Assembly (NCBI GenBank): GCA_035938265.1 | Contig: DASZHA010000081.1 | Span: 1 to 64,000 of the forward strand | Reading direction: 5' to 3' | Source of the DNA: DASZHA01 sp035938265 | GTDB lineage: Bacteria; Chloroflexota; Dormibacteria; DASZGP01 | DNA: 64,000 nucleotides | Part shown: one piece after another, positions 53,762-64,000 of the stretch | Position numbering within the stretch: position 1 is the stretch's first letter | How the letters are laid out: the number at the start of each line of letters is the position of its first letter | Notes under the pieces: model-generated | What the model saw: only the letters and a program-made list of their open reading frames with translations | Database searches by the model: none | Told to the model about the DNA's origin: nothing | Position numbers and translations under genes: made by a program

Positions 53762-56431
53762 TCAGCGCGGCTTCAATTCGGTGTCAATTTGATCTGGAGG
53801 CTCCTCCAGGGCGTATTCGACGGCCTCCTCGCGGGTCATCCGGGCGCCCTCGTCGAATAGCTCGCGGAAGGTCGCCTCGTCGACCATGCTGGCGATGTCC
53901 TGGCGGGTGGTGTAGCTGTCGCTCATCAAATCCTCGAGGGTAGATCCCGTCGCCTGCTGGAGTGCCGCCGAGGCACCACGAAGCCTTACCGCCCGCTCAG
54001 CATCGCCCTGGAGCGCCGCCAGGTCGCTGAAGTCGCCCAAGAAGATGGTCTGCCCGGCGATGTCGCCAGAGTCCAACAGCAGGTTCGCCCCCTCGACGAA
54101 CGCGGCGCGGGCCTCGTCGGGACGATTTAGTCGAAGCGCCGCCAGGCCCACCGTGTGGTTCCCCCAAGCGAGGTCGAAGGCGCTGTCCGCCCGACGGAAG
54201 ACCTCGTTGGCTTCCACCCCAAGCTCGTAGCCCTCCTGGTGCCGATTGAGCTGGACCAGGATACTGGCCTTGAGCCAGCGAACCCGCGCCCCGCCCAGAT
54301 CGTCACCGAGCGCATCGAACTTGGCAATCGCCTCATCGGCGACCGGCAGCGAAGGGGAAACGTCCGGGAGGGCGCCCATCGGGAAGACGCTGTTGTAGAG
54401 GTTGCGGGCGATGGCGGCGTCGTCCGCAAGCTCGCGCGCGAGGGCCAGCGCCTTGCCATAGGCCACCGTGCACCTGTCGATGTCACCGGCCCACCAGGCG
54501 ATACCTCCGGCCGCCTCCCAGCCGAGCATCTGCTCCGGCCGGTGCTCGGCTGAACCTGGCATCTCCAGGACCTGGTTGACGTTGGCCACGGCCTCGACCA
54601 CGTGGCCTCGCATCGTCCAGAAGCGCCACAGCGCCGACATCAGCAGAAGCGCGGAGTCGGCCTCGCCGCGCTCCCTGAAGCAGGTGAGGGCGGTGCGGAT
54701 GTTGTCGTGCTCGATATCCAGCCGCTCTAGCCATTTCAGCGATTCGCCGCCGGTGAGCTCGGGGCCGGCGCGCTGGCCCAGCTCCAGGTATGCGTGGGCG
54801 TGGCGTTGACGGACCTCGTCGCCTTCCGGGCTCTCTCGCAACCGCTCCATGGCGAACTCGCGGATGACGTGGAGCATGAAGAAGCGCGGCTCAGCGCCGC
54901 GGTCATCCGGCCGGAGCAGGTTGTGCTCCACCAGGGTCTCCAGCCCGGAGAAGACGTCGATGTCGAGGCCGGGGCTGCAGACCTGCTCAATGTCACCAAT
55001 GGTGGCGCCGCCGGCAAACACCGAAAGCCGGGCCATAAATGTCTGCACGCCCTCCTCGAGCAGCTGGTAGCTCCACTCGATCGCGCCCCGCAGGGTCTGC
55101 TGGCGCGCGGGCAGGTCACGGGCGCCACCACCAAGGTCGGCAAGGCTGGTCTCCAGGCGCTTGAGCATGACCTCGGGCGTGAACAGTCGGATCCGGGCGG
55201 CGGCGAGCTCGATCGCCAGGGGCAGGCCATCGACCAGGGTGCAGATCCCCGCGACCGCGGGGGCGTTCTCATTGGTGACCTGGAAGTCGGGCTTGACGCT
55301 GACCGCGCGCTCGATGAAGAGCCGCACTGCCTCGAACTGCGACATCGCCTCCAGGGTGAGCTTGGCGGAGAGGTCGGGCAGAGACAGCGGCGGGATGGGG
55401 AACTCCTGCTCGCCGTACACCCTCAGGGGCGCGCGGCTGCTGGTCACCACCTTGACCGCCGGCGCCGTTTTGAGGATCTCGGCCACCGCCGGGGCCGCCT
55501 CCAGGATCTGCTCGAAGTTGTCCAGGACGAGCAGCATCTCCTTGTCGCGGAGGTGGTCGAGGAGGACATCGAGCGGCTTGCGATTGCCGACGTCTTGGAT
55601 CTTGAGGGCGTCAAGTATCGCCGACGGCACCAGGTCGGAATCCGTGACCGGCGCCAGCGCCACAAACCACACGCCGTGCTTGAAACGGTCGGCGGCATCG
55701 GCCGCGATCTGCATGCTGAGCCGGGTCTTGCCTGTCCCGCCGGGGCCGGTGAGCGTCAACAGTCGCGCGCCGTCGAGCAGGCGGGCGCCCTCGGTCAGCT
55801 CGGCGTCGCGCCCGACGAAGCTGGTCAGCTGGGTGGGCAGGTTGTTGGGCGTGTAGTCCAGCGACTTGAGCGGGGGGAACTCCGACGATAGCCCGTCGAT
55901 GTTGAGCTGCCAGATGTGCTCGGGCTGGGCCAGGTCCTTGAGGCGGTGCTCCCCCATGTCGGCCAGGGTCACGCCTTCAGGCAGTCCACCTTGGAGCAGC
56001 GCCCGGGTGGCATCCGACAGCACCACCTGCCCGCCGTGACCGGTGGAGGCGATGCGGGCGGCGCGGTGGATCTCGAAGCCCATGTAGTCGCCACCGACAA
56101 CCGCCGCCTCGCCGCTGTGCACCCCCATGCGCACGCGGATGACGGCGTCCTCGGGCCACTGGTGCGCCGTCAGCGCCCGCTGTCCGGCGGCGCAGGCCGC
56201 CACGGCGTCGGAGGCCGAAGCGAAGGCGACGAAGAAGGCGTCGCCCTCGGTGTTGACCTCCGTGCCGTTATGGGCGGCGAAGGCCTGGCGCAGGATCTCG
56301 TAGTGGTCCTGGAGGAGCGCGGTCCAACGCTGGATGCCGAGCTGCTGCACCAGCTTGGTCGAGCCCTGGATGTCGGTGAAGAGGAACGTGACCGTCCCCG
56401 TGGGCAGGTCGGTTGCGGCGCTCAATGGCAT
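53762..56431 (-). CDS. Class III cyclase-NB-ARC ATPase-TPR signalling protein (AfsR/LuxR-cyclase type)
   Basis: The 889-residue protein has an N-terminal class III nucleotide cyclase domain (about 10-170), an NB-ARC/STAND ATPase (about 190-480; Walker A GPGGTGKTRL, Walker B LLVLDNFEQ) and TPR-like helical repeats (about 560-840). There is no DNA-binding domain. Cyclase metal Asp residues are present (FTDIQGST; EGDAFF), but the adenine-binding Lys position reads NTEGD and the transition-state Asn position reads IHRAARI, with His replacing Asn. Such substitutions occur in actinobacterial multidomain cyclases, so activity or substrate is uncertain. It sits 33 bp upstream of the kinase gene. Confidence 0.88.
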   Translation of the reverse strand: MPLSAATDLPTGTVTFLFTDIQGSTKLVQQLGIQRWTALLQDHYEILRQAFAAHNGTEVNTEGDAFFVAFASASDAVAACAAGQRALTAHQWPEDAVIRVRMGVHSGEAAVVGGDYMGFEIHRAARIASTGHGGQVVLSDATRALLQGGLPEGVTLADMGEHRLKDLAQPEHIWQLNIDGLSSEFPPLKSLDYTPNNLPTQLTSFVGRDAELTEGARLLDGARLLTLTGPGGTGKTRLSMQIAADAADRFKHGVWFVALAPVTDSDLVPSAILDALKIQDVGNRKPLDVLLDHLRDKEMLLVLDNFEQILEAAPAVAEILKTAPAVKVVTSSRAPLRVYGEQEFPIPPLSLPDLSAKLTLEAMSQFEAVRLFIERAVSVKPDFQVTNENAPAVAGICTLVDGLPLAIELAAARIRLFTPEVMLKRLETSLADLGGGARDLPARQQTLRGAIEWSYQLLEEGVQTFMARLSVFAGGATIGDIEQVCSPGLDIDVFSGLETLVEHNLLRPDDRGAEPRFFMLHVIREFAMERLRESPEGDEVRQRHAHAYLELGQRAGPELTGGESLKWLERLDIEHDNIRTALTCFRERGEADSALLLMSALWRFWTMRGHVVEAVANVNQVLEMPGSAEHRPEQMLGWEAAGGIAWWAGDIDRCTVAYGKALALARELADDAAIARNLYNSVFPMGALPDVSPSLPVADEAIAKFDALGDDLGGARVRWLKASILVQLNRHQEGYELGVEANEVFRRADSAFDLAWGNHTVGLAALRLNRPDEARAAFVEGANLLLDSGDIAGQTIFLGDFSDLAALQGDAERAVRLRGASAALQQATGSTLEDLMSDSYTTRQDIASMVDEATFRELFDEGARMTREEAVEYALEEPPDQIDTELKPR

Positions 56432-56485
56432 TTAGAAGCAGGCTAACGCAAGATCAACCGTCAGGTTGGGCCAGCTCTGTGGGCT

Positions 56486-57664
56486 TTAGCCGCGCTCCTC
56501 GAGGGGGACGTAGGTCGCGCTGGGCGGGCCGATGTACTCCGACTCCGGCCGCATCAGGCGGTTGCCCTCGTACTGCTCGAGGATGTGGGCGGTCCATCCC
56601 GCCATCCGGCTGAGCGCGAAGATCGGGGTGAAGATGAAGCGGTCGAGGCCCATGACGTGGTAAGTGCTGGCGGAGTAGAAGTCGACGTTGGGGTTCAGGT
56701 GCTTGACCTCGAGTACGACCTTCTCGACCTTCTCCGACATGTCGTACCACTTGGGCTCGCCGGCGCGGATGCCGAGGTCCTTGCTGAACTTCTTGAGCAC
56801 CGTGGCGCGCGGGTCGTAGACCTTGTAGACGCGGTGGCCGAAGCCCATCACGCGCTTCTTGTTGGCCAGGGCGTCACGGACCCAGACGTCGGCCTTGTCC
56901 ACCTCACCGATCTCCTCCAGCATCTCCATCACGGCGGCGTTGGCGCCGCCATGGAGGGGGCCCTTGAGGGCGCCGATGGCGCCGGTGACCGCGGAGTGCA
57001 TGTCCGACAACGTGGACGCGATGACGCGGGCGGCAAAGGTCGAGGCATTGAGGCCGTGGTCGGCGTGGAGGATGAGACAGACGTCGAAGACCTTCTCAGC
57101 CAGCGGGTCGGGGTCCTCGCCCGTGTACATGCGGAGGAAATCGCCGGCAACAGTGCGGGCCGGGTCGGGATCGAGCGGCTCGAGGCCGCGGTGGAGGCGG
57201 CCGATGGCGGCGACCAGGGTCGCGGTCTGACCTACCAGCCGGTGCGCCTTGCGGATGTTGGCCTCTGTGGACATGTCCTCGACATCGGCGTCGAAGTGGG
57301 CCAGGGCGCTGACGCCGGTGCGCAGCAGGTCCATTGGGTTGGCCTTGGGATCCAGTCCCACGAGCATGGCCAGCACCTGCGGCGGCAGAGCGCGGTCGCG
57401 GCCCAGGGTCTGGCGCAGGTGCTCGAGCTCCTGCTTGGTGGGCAGCCGGCCGGTGTAGAGCAGGAAGCAGGTCTCCTCGAAGTTCGACTTCTCGGCCAGC
57501 TCGGCGATGTCGAAGCCACGGTAGAGCAGCTTGCCGGTGCGACCATTTACGTCGCTCATCGAGGTCCGGGCGGCGACGATGCCCTCCAGCCCGGGGCTGT
57601 ACTGCTGGCCGGTTACGCCGGGGACGTCCCCGGTGGTGGCGGGCGCTTCCCTCACCAAGCTCAC
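56486..57664 (-). CDS. Citrate synthase (or 2-methylcitrate synthase)
   Basis: The 392-residue enzyme condenses acyl-CoA with oxaloacetate. Active-site segments are intact: LHADHGLNASTF (catalytic His), GPLHGGANAAVMEML (His), VMGFGHRVYKVYDPRA (His/Arg) and the Asp-containing NVDFYSAS stretch. It is of the short type II/archaeal-like citrate synthase group. GTG 57664 overlaps the stop of the CBS protein gene, linking the two. Sequence alone cannot separate citrate from methylcitrate synthase; no prpB/prpD genes are near, favouring citrate synthase. Confidence 0.93.
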   Translation of the reverse strand: MSLVREAPATTGDVPGVTGQQYSPGLEGIVAARTSMSDVNGRTGKLLYRGFDIAELAEKSNFEETCFLLYTGRLPTKQELEHLRQTLGRDRALPPQVLAMLVGLDPKANPMDLLRTGVSALAHFDADVEDMSTEANIRKAHRLVGQTATLVAAIGRLHRGLEPLDPDPARTVAGDFLRMYTGEDPDPLAEKVFDVCLILHADHGLNASTFAARVIASTLSDMHSAVTGAIGALKGPLHGGANAAVMEMLEEIGEVDKADVWVRDALANKKRVMGFGHRVYKVYDPRATVLKKFSKDLGIRAGEPKWYDMSEKVEKVVLEVKHLNPNVDFYSASTYHVMGLDRFIFTPIFALSRMAGWTAHILEQYEGNRLMRPESEYIGPPSATYVPLEERG

Positions 57665-58197
57665 GTCAGGTCAGGGGCCTTGATGGTGAAGGTCTCGCCG
57701 CCGCAGTTGTTGCACGAGGAGGGGGCGTAGAAGCCGCGATAACCCTTGCCACACCAGGAGCAGGTCCAGACATGGGTGGCGAAGAAGCTGATCAGGTCGC
57801 TCCGCGAGACCAGTCCCACCAGCTCGTTGTCGCCCTTGATAACCGGCAGGCGGCGGATGCGCCGGCGCAGCAGCAGCTCGGCCGCTTCGCCCAGGGGGGT
57901 GTCCTCGCCGACCGTCCAGGACCCGTTGGTCATGATGTCGCCGACGGTGTCACCCGCCTTGCCGATGATGTCGGACTCGCTGACAACGCCGATCAGGTGG
58001 TTGGCGTCGTCGACCACGGGCAGCCCCGTGATCCGGTTCTTGGCCATCAGCTGCACGATGTCCACCACCAGCTGGTCCGCCTTGGCGGTCAGGACGTCGC
58101 GCGTCATGATCTCGCCGACCAGGGTTTCCGGCGTGACCTGGGCCGGGGAATCGTGCAGATGCTCGGCGGGAGCAGCCGCCCCCTGGTTCTTCTCCAT
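57661..58197 (-). CDS. CBS-pair protein with C-terminal zinc ribbon
   Basis: The 178-residue protein has two CBS motifs (about residues 25-145; VVDIVQLMAKNRITGLPVVD and LGEAAELLLRRRIRRLPVI) and a C-terminal four-Cys zinc ribbon (CSWCGKGY ... CNNCGGE). CBS pairs bind adenine nucleotides such as AMP, ATP or SAM. The same architecture recurs in the protein at 63008, including GVVSESD(I/V)IGK. ATG 58197 is used; an upstream frame (to 58311) crosses the divergent promoter. Translationally coupled to citrate synthase, hinting at an energy-linked role. Confidence 0.87.
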   Translation of the reverse strand: MEKNQGAAAPAEHLHDSPAQVTPETLVGEIMTRDVLTAKADQLVVDIVQLMAKNRITGLPVVDDANHLIGVVSESDIIGKAGDTVGDIMTNGSWTVGEDTPLGEAAELLLRRRIRRLPVIKGDNELVGLVSRSDLISFFATHVWTCSWCGKGYRGFYAPSSCNNCGGETFTIKAPDLT

Positions 58198-58277
58198 CGC
58201 AGGGCGAAGATAGCACTTCCCGAGACCTCGGATCGGGCCCGGAAGAGTACACCAGGCGACCGGGTTAAGGTTGCTGT

Positions 58278-59453
58278 ATGGCGGATACCGGCACCCGGGA
58301 CACCGAGGCAATCAAGCACCGCCTGCTCGAGAACTGGCGGGAGGAGGTCCAGGCGGCGGCGATCTACCGCCGGCTGGCCGACCGCGAGCCCGACGAGAAG
58401 CGCAAGAAGGTGCTGGCCGAGCTCGCCGAAACCGAGGACCGCCACGCGCAGAAGTGGGCCAAACGGCTTGACGAGATGGGAACCAGGGTGCCCGAGCGGA
58501 GCAGCGTCAGGCTGCCCCGCTCGCTCGACCTGAGCCTGCGCTTTGCCCCGGTGGACGCCGTCATCGCGCGCCAGGAGGCGGAGGAGCGGCGCCTAACCGG
58601 GGCCCACTCGGAGATGACGGGCGACGGCGACACCGACGTGCTCCTGGCCGAGATCAGCGCCGAGGACGCCGAGCATGCCGCCGCCCTCCGCGGCCTGCTT
58701 CAGGGCGTCAGCCCCACCAAGCAGCCCCAGCGCAACGTGCAAACGGCGCTGGACCGCATCCTCAGCCGTGAGACCTGGCATCGCCAGGGCGGAGGCAGCT
58801 GGGTCAGCGGGGCGGTCTACGGCGCCAACGACGGCCTGGCCGCGGTCTTCGGCATCGTCGCCTTCACGTCGTCCGCCACCAATGGCAGCCACGTGGTGCT
58901 CCTCGCCGGGCTCGGTGGCGCCATCGCGTCAGCGGTCTCGATGGGCTCGGGCGCGTTCCTGGCGACGCGCTCGGAGAATGAGCTCTACCAGGCCCAGATC
59001 CACCGGGAGCGCGAGGAGATCGAGGACGACCCCGAAGAGGAGCGCAAGGAGCTGGAGCTCTTCTACCAGCTCAAGGGGCTGTCCGAAGCCGAGGCCAAGC
59101 TTTTGGCCGACCGCGTCGCTCAGAATCCCAAGGCCCTCCTCGACGCCATGGCCCAGGAAGAGCTCGGCCTGCCCGTCAACCCCACCGGGAACCCCGTCCA
59201 GGCAGGCCTGGCCGCCCTGATCTCCACCGCGGTCGGCGCCATCATCCCGGTCATCCCCTTCTTCTTCCTCACCGGTGAGGCGGCCATCGTCTCCGCCGGC
59301 GTGGTCTCGATTGTGGCCCACTTCGCGGTCGGCGCCGCCAAGGCGCTTTTCACGCTGCGGAAGTGGTGGGCGTCAGGACTGGAGATGACCGTGGCCGGCA
59401 TCGTGGTTGGGGCGGTCACCTACGTGGTGGGGTTCTTCTTCCACTTGAGCTGA
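58278..59453 (+). CDS. Ferritin-like/VIT1 fusion iron (manganese) exporter
   Basis: The 391-residue protein joins a rubrerythrin-type di-iron domain (about 10-150; helices with EEVQAAAIYRRLAD, ETEDRHAQKW and AEDAEHAAALRG supplying Glu and ExxH ligands) to a C-terminal VIT1/CCC1 domain with about five membrane helices (SGAVYGANDGLAAVFGIVAF; ASAVSMGSGAFLATRSENE). This is the MbfA-type architecture that exports iron and protects against oxidative stress. The E-rich helix pair in the cytoplasmic loop (EREEIEDDPEEERKE) fits the metal-binding loop of VIT1. Divergent from the CBS gene. Confidence 0.9.
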   Translation: MADTGTRDTEAIKHRLLENWREEVQAAAIYRRLADREPDEKRKKVLAELAETEDRHAQKWAKRLDEMGTRVPERSSVRLPRSLDLSLRFAPVDAVIARQEAEERRLTGAHSEMTGDGDTDVLLAEISAEDAEHAAALRGLLQGVSPTKQPQRNVQTALDRILSRETWHRQGGGSWVSGAVYGANDGLAAVFGIVAFTSSATNGSHVVLLAGLGGAIASAVSMGSGAFLATRSENELYQAQIHREREEIEDDPEEERKELELFYQLKGLSEAEAKLLADRVAQNPKALLDAMAQEELGLPVNPTGNPVQAGLAALISTAVGAIIPVIPFFFLTGEAAIVSAGVVSIVAHFAVGAAKALFTLRKWWASGLEMTVAGIVVGAVTYVVGFFFHLS

Positions 59454-59507
59454 GGGACCGGGGGGCATCGCGGAGTGGCGGCTGCAGGTGGCGCTAGACT
59501 CCCCGGC

Positions 59508-61577
<2,070 letters not shown>

Positions 61578-61581
61578 CGTG

Positions 61582-61971
61582 CTAGTTCGGCCGGTTGGCG
61601 CGGCTGCGCCGGTCGCCGATGCCCCGGCGCATGGTCTTGCGGCGGTCGCCGCCGCTGGCCGGCTGGCGCAGGTCGGGCGGATCCTCGAAGAGCTCCGCCT
61701 CCGCCTTGCGCAAGAGGGCCAGCGCCACTGGCATCGGGTCGCGAACGCCATCCTGGGTGGCGGCAAAATCAACGATGGCGCCCTGGAGGGCGGCTTCGGC
61801 AGCCAGCAGCCGGTCGCCCGAGGGTCCGCTGGCGCCGCGCTCACGGTTGGCCAGGGCCATGGCGCGCTCGGCTTCGACCCAGGTGGTCAGGACCTGGGCG
61901 CGGGAAGCCTTGAAGCGTCGCCACATGACGTCGAGGTTGGTCTTGGCGGGAGATTGTGCGTGGGTGGTCAT
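61582..61971 (-). CDS. Hypothetical protein
   Basis: A 129-residue, mostly helical product beginning MTTHAQSPAKTNLDVMWRRF is followed by a basic tail (GDRRKTMRRGIGDRRSRANR). No domain was recognised and no signal peptide or membrane helix is visible. It converges on the DUF255 gene with a 4-bp gap and its frame is the only minus-strand candidate there with plausible amino acid composition. An overlapping plus-strand open frame (61228-62061) is Arg/Pro/Ala-rich and looks like a shadow. Real-gene status is likely but not certain. Confidence 0.55.
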   Translation of the reverse strand: MTTHAQSPAKTNLDVMWRRFKASRAQVLTTWVEAERAMALANRERGASGPSGDRLLAAEAALQGAIVDFAATQDGVRDPMPVALALLRKAEAELFEDPPDLRQPASGGDRRKTMRRGIGDRRSRANRPN

Positions 61972-62104
61972 GGCCTAGGCCCCGACACTACATCGGGCCT
62001 TCCCAGGCAACAACCTGCGGTGACGTTCTCGTTACAGAATGATTACGCCGCGATTCCTTAGAAGCGGATCGGGCGGGGGGCGGTAGATCGGCTAACATCA
62101 CCCG

Positions 62105-62512
62105 ATGGCCGAGCGGCGCTATCCGCACCCAATGCCACGGGAAGGGATCACGGGAACCGTCACCGAACTGGTCGATGACGTCCAGCGACTGGTCCAGCTC
62201 GAGATCGAGCTGTTGCAGCTGGAGCTCAAGGAGCTCGCCATCCGCAATGCCATCGCCATCGGCCTCATCGCGACGGCCGCGATGGGGGTTCTGTTTGCCG
62301 TGATCTTCCTGCAGGTGGCGCTGGTCGAAGCGGTGCCGCTGCCGACCTGGCTCAACGCCCTGCTCCTGGCGGCGTTCTGGGTGATCGTGGCGGTGACGCT
62401 ATTCCTCGTGGGCCGGGCGCGGATCAAGATCGAGCCGCCAGAGAAGACGATCCAGTCAATCAAGGAAGACCTGGAATGGGTGAAAGCGCAGATCAGACTA
62501 ATCACGAAATAG
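62105..62512 (+). CDS. Holin-X/DUF1469-like membrane protein
   Basis: The 135-residue protein has an amphipathic N-terminal helix (VDDVQRLVQLEIELLQLELKEL) and two membrane helices (IAIGLIATAAMGVLFAVIFL; LLLAAFWVIVAVTLFLVG), then a charged tail. This is the plan of the Putative Actinobacterial Holin-X family, common in Actinobacteria and not phage-derived. It overlaps the following gene by 37 bp in another frame, a typical pairing with DUF3618-like proteins. Exact role unknown; likely envelope maintenance. Confidence 0.82.
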   Translation: MAERRYPHPMPREGITGTVTELVDDVQRLVQLEIELLQLELKELAIRNAIAIGLIATAAMGVLFAVIFLQVALVEAVPLPTWLNALLLAAFWVIVAVTLFLVGRARIKIEPPEKTIQSIKEDLEWVKAQIRLITK

Positions 62513-62952
62513 AGGAGCTGCGCGCCCATATGGGTGAGCGGATCCTCGACGTCAAGCAGCAGGTGGTGCCGAGGCTCCGCCAGGCCCGCCGCATCGCGAT
62601 CACCGTGACCGCGGTCGGCGTCGGGGTGATGGTGGTCGGCACCGTCGCGGTGGCGACGATGGCGGCACGCCGCCGGCGCCGGCGCCGCAGCCTCAGGGGC
62701 CGCGCCGAGGCGGTGGCTCAGGCCGCCGCCCACCCTGAGAAAACCGCCAAGAAGGCGGAGGCGGCGGTCGAGAAGATGGCTGACGACACGCGCGAGCGCA
62801 TCAAGGCCGAGCTTCGCGATGAGCTGAAGAAGGAGCTCGACCTGCAGGACCGCGAGCCGATGCGCGAGAAGATCGTGAGCACGGCGCTCAAGACCGCCGC
62901 CACCACCGCGATCCCGATCATCATCCGCCAGCTGGAGAAACGCGCCCGCTGA
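62476..62952 (+). CDS. DUF3618-like membrane protein
   Basis: The 158-residue protein has an N-terminal helix with the DUF3618-like ADQTNHEIEELRAHMGERI, a membrane helix (IAITVTAVGVGVMVVGTVAV), a strongly basic RRRRRRR juxtamembrane patch, and a long charged helix rich in Ala, Glu and Lys (EKTAKKAEAAVEKMADDTRER). ATG 62476 overlaps the end of the holin-X-like gene. The two probably form a complex at the membrane. Function is not established. Confidence 0.78.
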   Translation: MGESADQTNHEIEELRAHMGERILDVKQQVVPRLRQARRIAITVTAVGVGVMVVGTVAVATMAARRRRRRRSLRGRAEAVAQAAAHPEKTAKKAEAAVEKMADDTRERIKAELRDELKKELDLQDREPMREKIVSTALKTAATTAIPIIIRQLEKRAR

Positions 62953-63007
62953 GGCGCGGCTTTCGGTGCCGAGCGTGCGCCGAACCCATTCGCGGTAGGA
63001 TGCGCGC

Positions 63008-63556
63008 ATGAGGGTAGGCGACCTGATGACCCACGAGGTCACCACCATCAACCCGGACGCCAGCCTCGAGGAGCTGGCCAGGGTGCTGGCCGAGAAGGAT
63101 GTCTCGAGCCTGCCTGTGACCGCCGACGGACGCCTGGTGGGCGTGGTCAGTGAGTCAGACGTGATCGGCAAGAGTGGCGAGACGGTGGCCGACATCATGA
63201 CCACCACGCCTTTGACCGCGACGCAGGAGATGAGCCTGAAGGAGGTCGCCGACATCCTCACCACCAAGAAGATCAAGCGCATCCCCGTGGTGAGCGGCCA
63301 GGCGGTGGTGGGCGTGATCAGCCAGCGCGACCTGATCCGGGGCATGGCCGGCGGCATCGTCCAGGCCGAGGACCTCGGCCACGAGCTCAAAGCAGTGAAA
63401 TCAGGCGCGGTGCCCGAGACCCGCTCGGTGGCCATGGAGCTGCTCTGGAAGTGCGACGACTGCGGCTACCTGGAACAGAACGCCGAGAACCCTCCCGACA
63501 AGTGCCCTCAGTGCGGCGCCCCGCGGGAGCACTTCGTCAGCGTCACCGAGGACTAG
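63008..63556 (+). CDS. CBS-pair protein with C-terminal rubredoxin-like zinc ribbon
   Basis: The 182-residue protein carries two CBS motifs (residues 3-118; RVGDLMTHEVTTI, SSLPVTADGRLVGVVSESD, VADILTTKKIKRIPVV) and a C-terminal metal ribbon, CDDCGYLEQNAENPPDKCPQC, resembling rubrerythrin/rubredoxin knuckles. It is a paralogue of the protein at 57661, sharing VSESDVIGK and the GETVADIMT turn. ATG 63008 is preceded by TAGGATG. Its stop shares CTAG with the convergent gene. Likely adenine-nucleotide sensor; target unknown. Confidence 0.88.
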   Translation: MRVGDLMTHEVTTINPDASLEELARVLAEKDVSSLPVTADGRLVGVVSESDVIGKSGETVADIMTTTPLTATQEMSLKEVADILTTKKIKRIPVVSGQAVVGVISQRDLIRGMAGGIVQAEDLGHELKAVKSGAVPETRSVAMELLWKCDDCGYLEQNAENPPDKCPQCGAPREHFVSVTED

Positions 63557-64000
63557 TCGGGCTCGATTTCGTACTCCAGGTAGGAGAGCAATTCGCCCTC
63601 CTGCTCCAGGCCCAGCTCCAGCAGCATGGTGCCCTTGTCGGCGGGCATGTTGACCTCGGCGTCATAGACCGCGGCCGGCTGGTCCGGCGCCGGGATCAGG
63701 ACCGGGACCTGCCCGCTGCGGTCACGGACAAAGGGGAGCCAGCCGGTTGGCTCCAGCGCCCGGAGCCGCCAGCGGACCAGCCCCCGCCCGTTGGTGGCGA
63801 CGTCGTCGTTGATGACGTGGAAGCGCAGCCTGACGGCGTCGCTGCCGGCGAGGCGGTGCCAGTCGGCCAGCACCGTGGTGGCGGCCAGCGCACCCTCCGC
63901 CTCGTCGAGGTCGGGCAGCTGGCGCAAAACCAGCGCCGTCAGCGGCTGGAACTTGGCCCGCCGCACGGCCTCGACCTCGGCACGGGCCGCGCCCGATAGG
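63553..64000 (-). CDS. C-terminal part of an unidentified protein (5' end beyond window)
   Basis: The frame is open to the window edge. About 149 residues are visible, ending with beta-rich sequence: VRLRFHVINDDVATNGRG, VRWRLRALEP and YDAEVNMPADKGTMLLELGLEQEGE. The strand pattern and NDD turn resemble the C-terminal immunoglobulin-like domains of large glycoside hydrolases such as GH2 beta-mannosidases, but no catalytic motif is present in this piece. GTG 63966 is not necessarily the start. The stop overlaps the stop of the convergent CBS gene by 4 bp. Confidence 0.6.
   Translation of the reverse strand, partial: LSGAARAEVEAVRRAKFQPLTALVLRQLPDLDEAEGALAATTVLADWHRLAGSDAVRLRFHVINDDVATNGRGLVRWRLRALEPTGWLPFVRDRSGQVPVLIPAPDQPAAVYDAEVNMPADKGTMLLELGLEQEGELLSYLEYEIEPD

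Overview
The window is a GC-rich bacterial chromosome segment, densely coded on both strands, with many GTG/TTG starts and 1-4 bp start/stop overlaps. No rRNA, CRISPR array, insertion sequence, integrase or phage module was seen. The gene mix points to a soil-type aerobic heterotroph of the actinobacterial/Dormibacterota/Chloroflexota kind: a GlgE glucan operon, a WS/DGAT acyltransferase, an actinobacterial-type homogentisate dioxygenase, an AfsR-like cyclase/NB-ARC/TPR protein, and Holin-X/DUF3618-like membrane proteins. That placement is inferred from gene families; the window has no phylogenetic marker.

Phosphate and polyphosphate block (1-11.3 kb). The 3' end of a histidine kinase gene is followed by pstS-pstC-pstA-pstB-phoU-phoB, polyphosphate kinase, a CYTH-CHAD protein and a Nudix hydrolase. 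Convergent to these lie a histone-H1-like Lys/Arg/Ala/Thr-rich protein and a ROK sugar kinase.

Two-component and redox block (11.3-24.2 kb). An orphan OmpR-type regulator with a small secreted protein, and a second regulator/kinase pair followed by a Ser-rich membrane peptide, ApbE and a ferric-reductase-like membrane protein, share tandem 11-bp repeats in front of both regulator genes and both small-protein genes. This looks like one undescribed regulon and is the most interesting signal here. Between them lie an LVIVD-repeat surface protein, a WS/DGAT with a basic tail, two VOC dioxygenases and a MOSC protein. A PAS-EAL protein follows.

Catabolic block (24.2-31.9 kb). A membrane protein/saccharopine-dehydrogenase-like pair is followed by tyrosine/homogentisate degradation genes (hpd, hmgA, fahA) and a long-chain acyl-CoA ligase.

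Glucan and trehalose block (31.9-45.5 kb). malQ diverges from the five-gene operon glgX-glgE-treS-mak-glgB, and a glucan phosphorylase gene converges on glgB with a 97-bp coding overlap. Together they encode trehalose to maltose to maltose-1-phosphate to branched glucan, plus glucan breakdown.

Transport and signalling block (45.5-58.2 kb). A MacB/FtsX-type ABC pair and an orphan Liv-type binding lipoprotein are followed by a CAU tRNA (probably Ile2). A minus-strand series then holds CBS-zinc-ribbon, citrate synthase, cyclase/NB-ARC/TPR, membrane histidine kinase, a small regulator, a REC-PAS-GGDEF-EAL protein and a second small regulator; its last four genes are tightly overlapped and suggest a c-di-GMP phosphorelay.

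Right end (58.2-64 kb). A ferritin-like/VIT1 fusion, a thioredoxin-fold DUF255 protein, a hypothetical protein, a Holin-X/DUF3618 pair, a second CBS-zinc-ribbon protein and a gene cut by the window edge. No gene-free stretch exceeds 300 bp.
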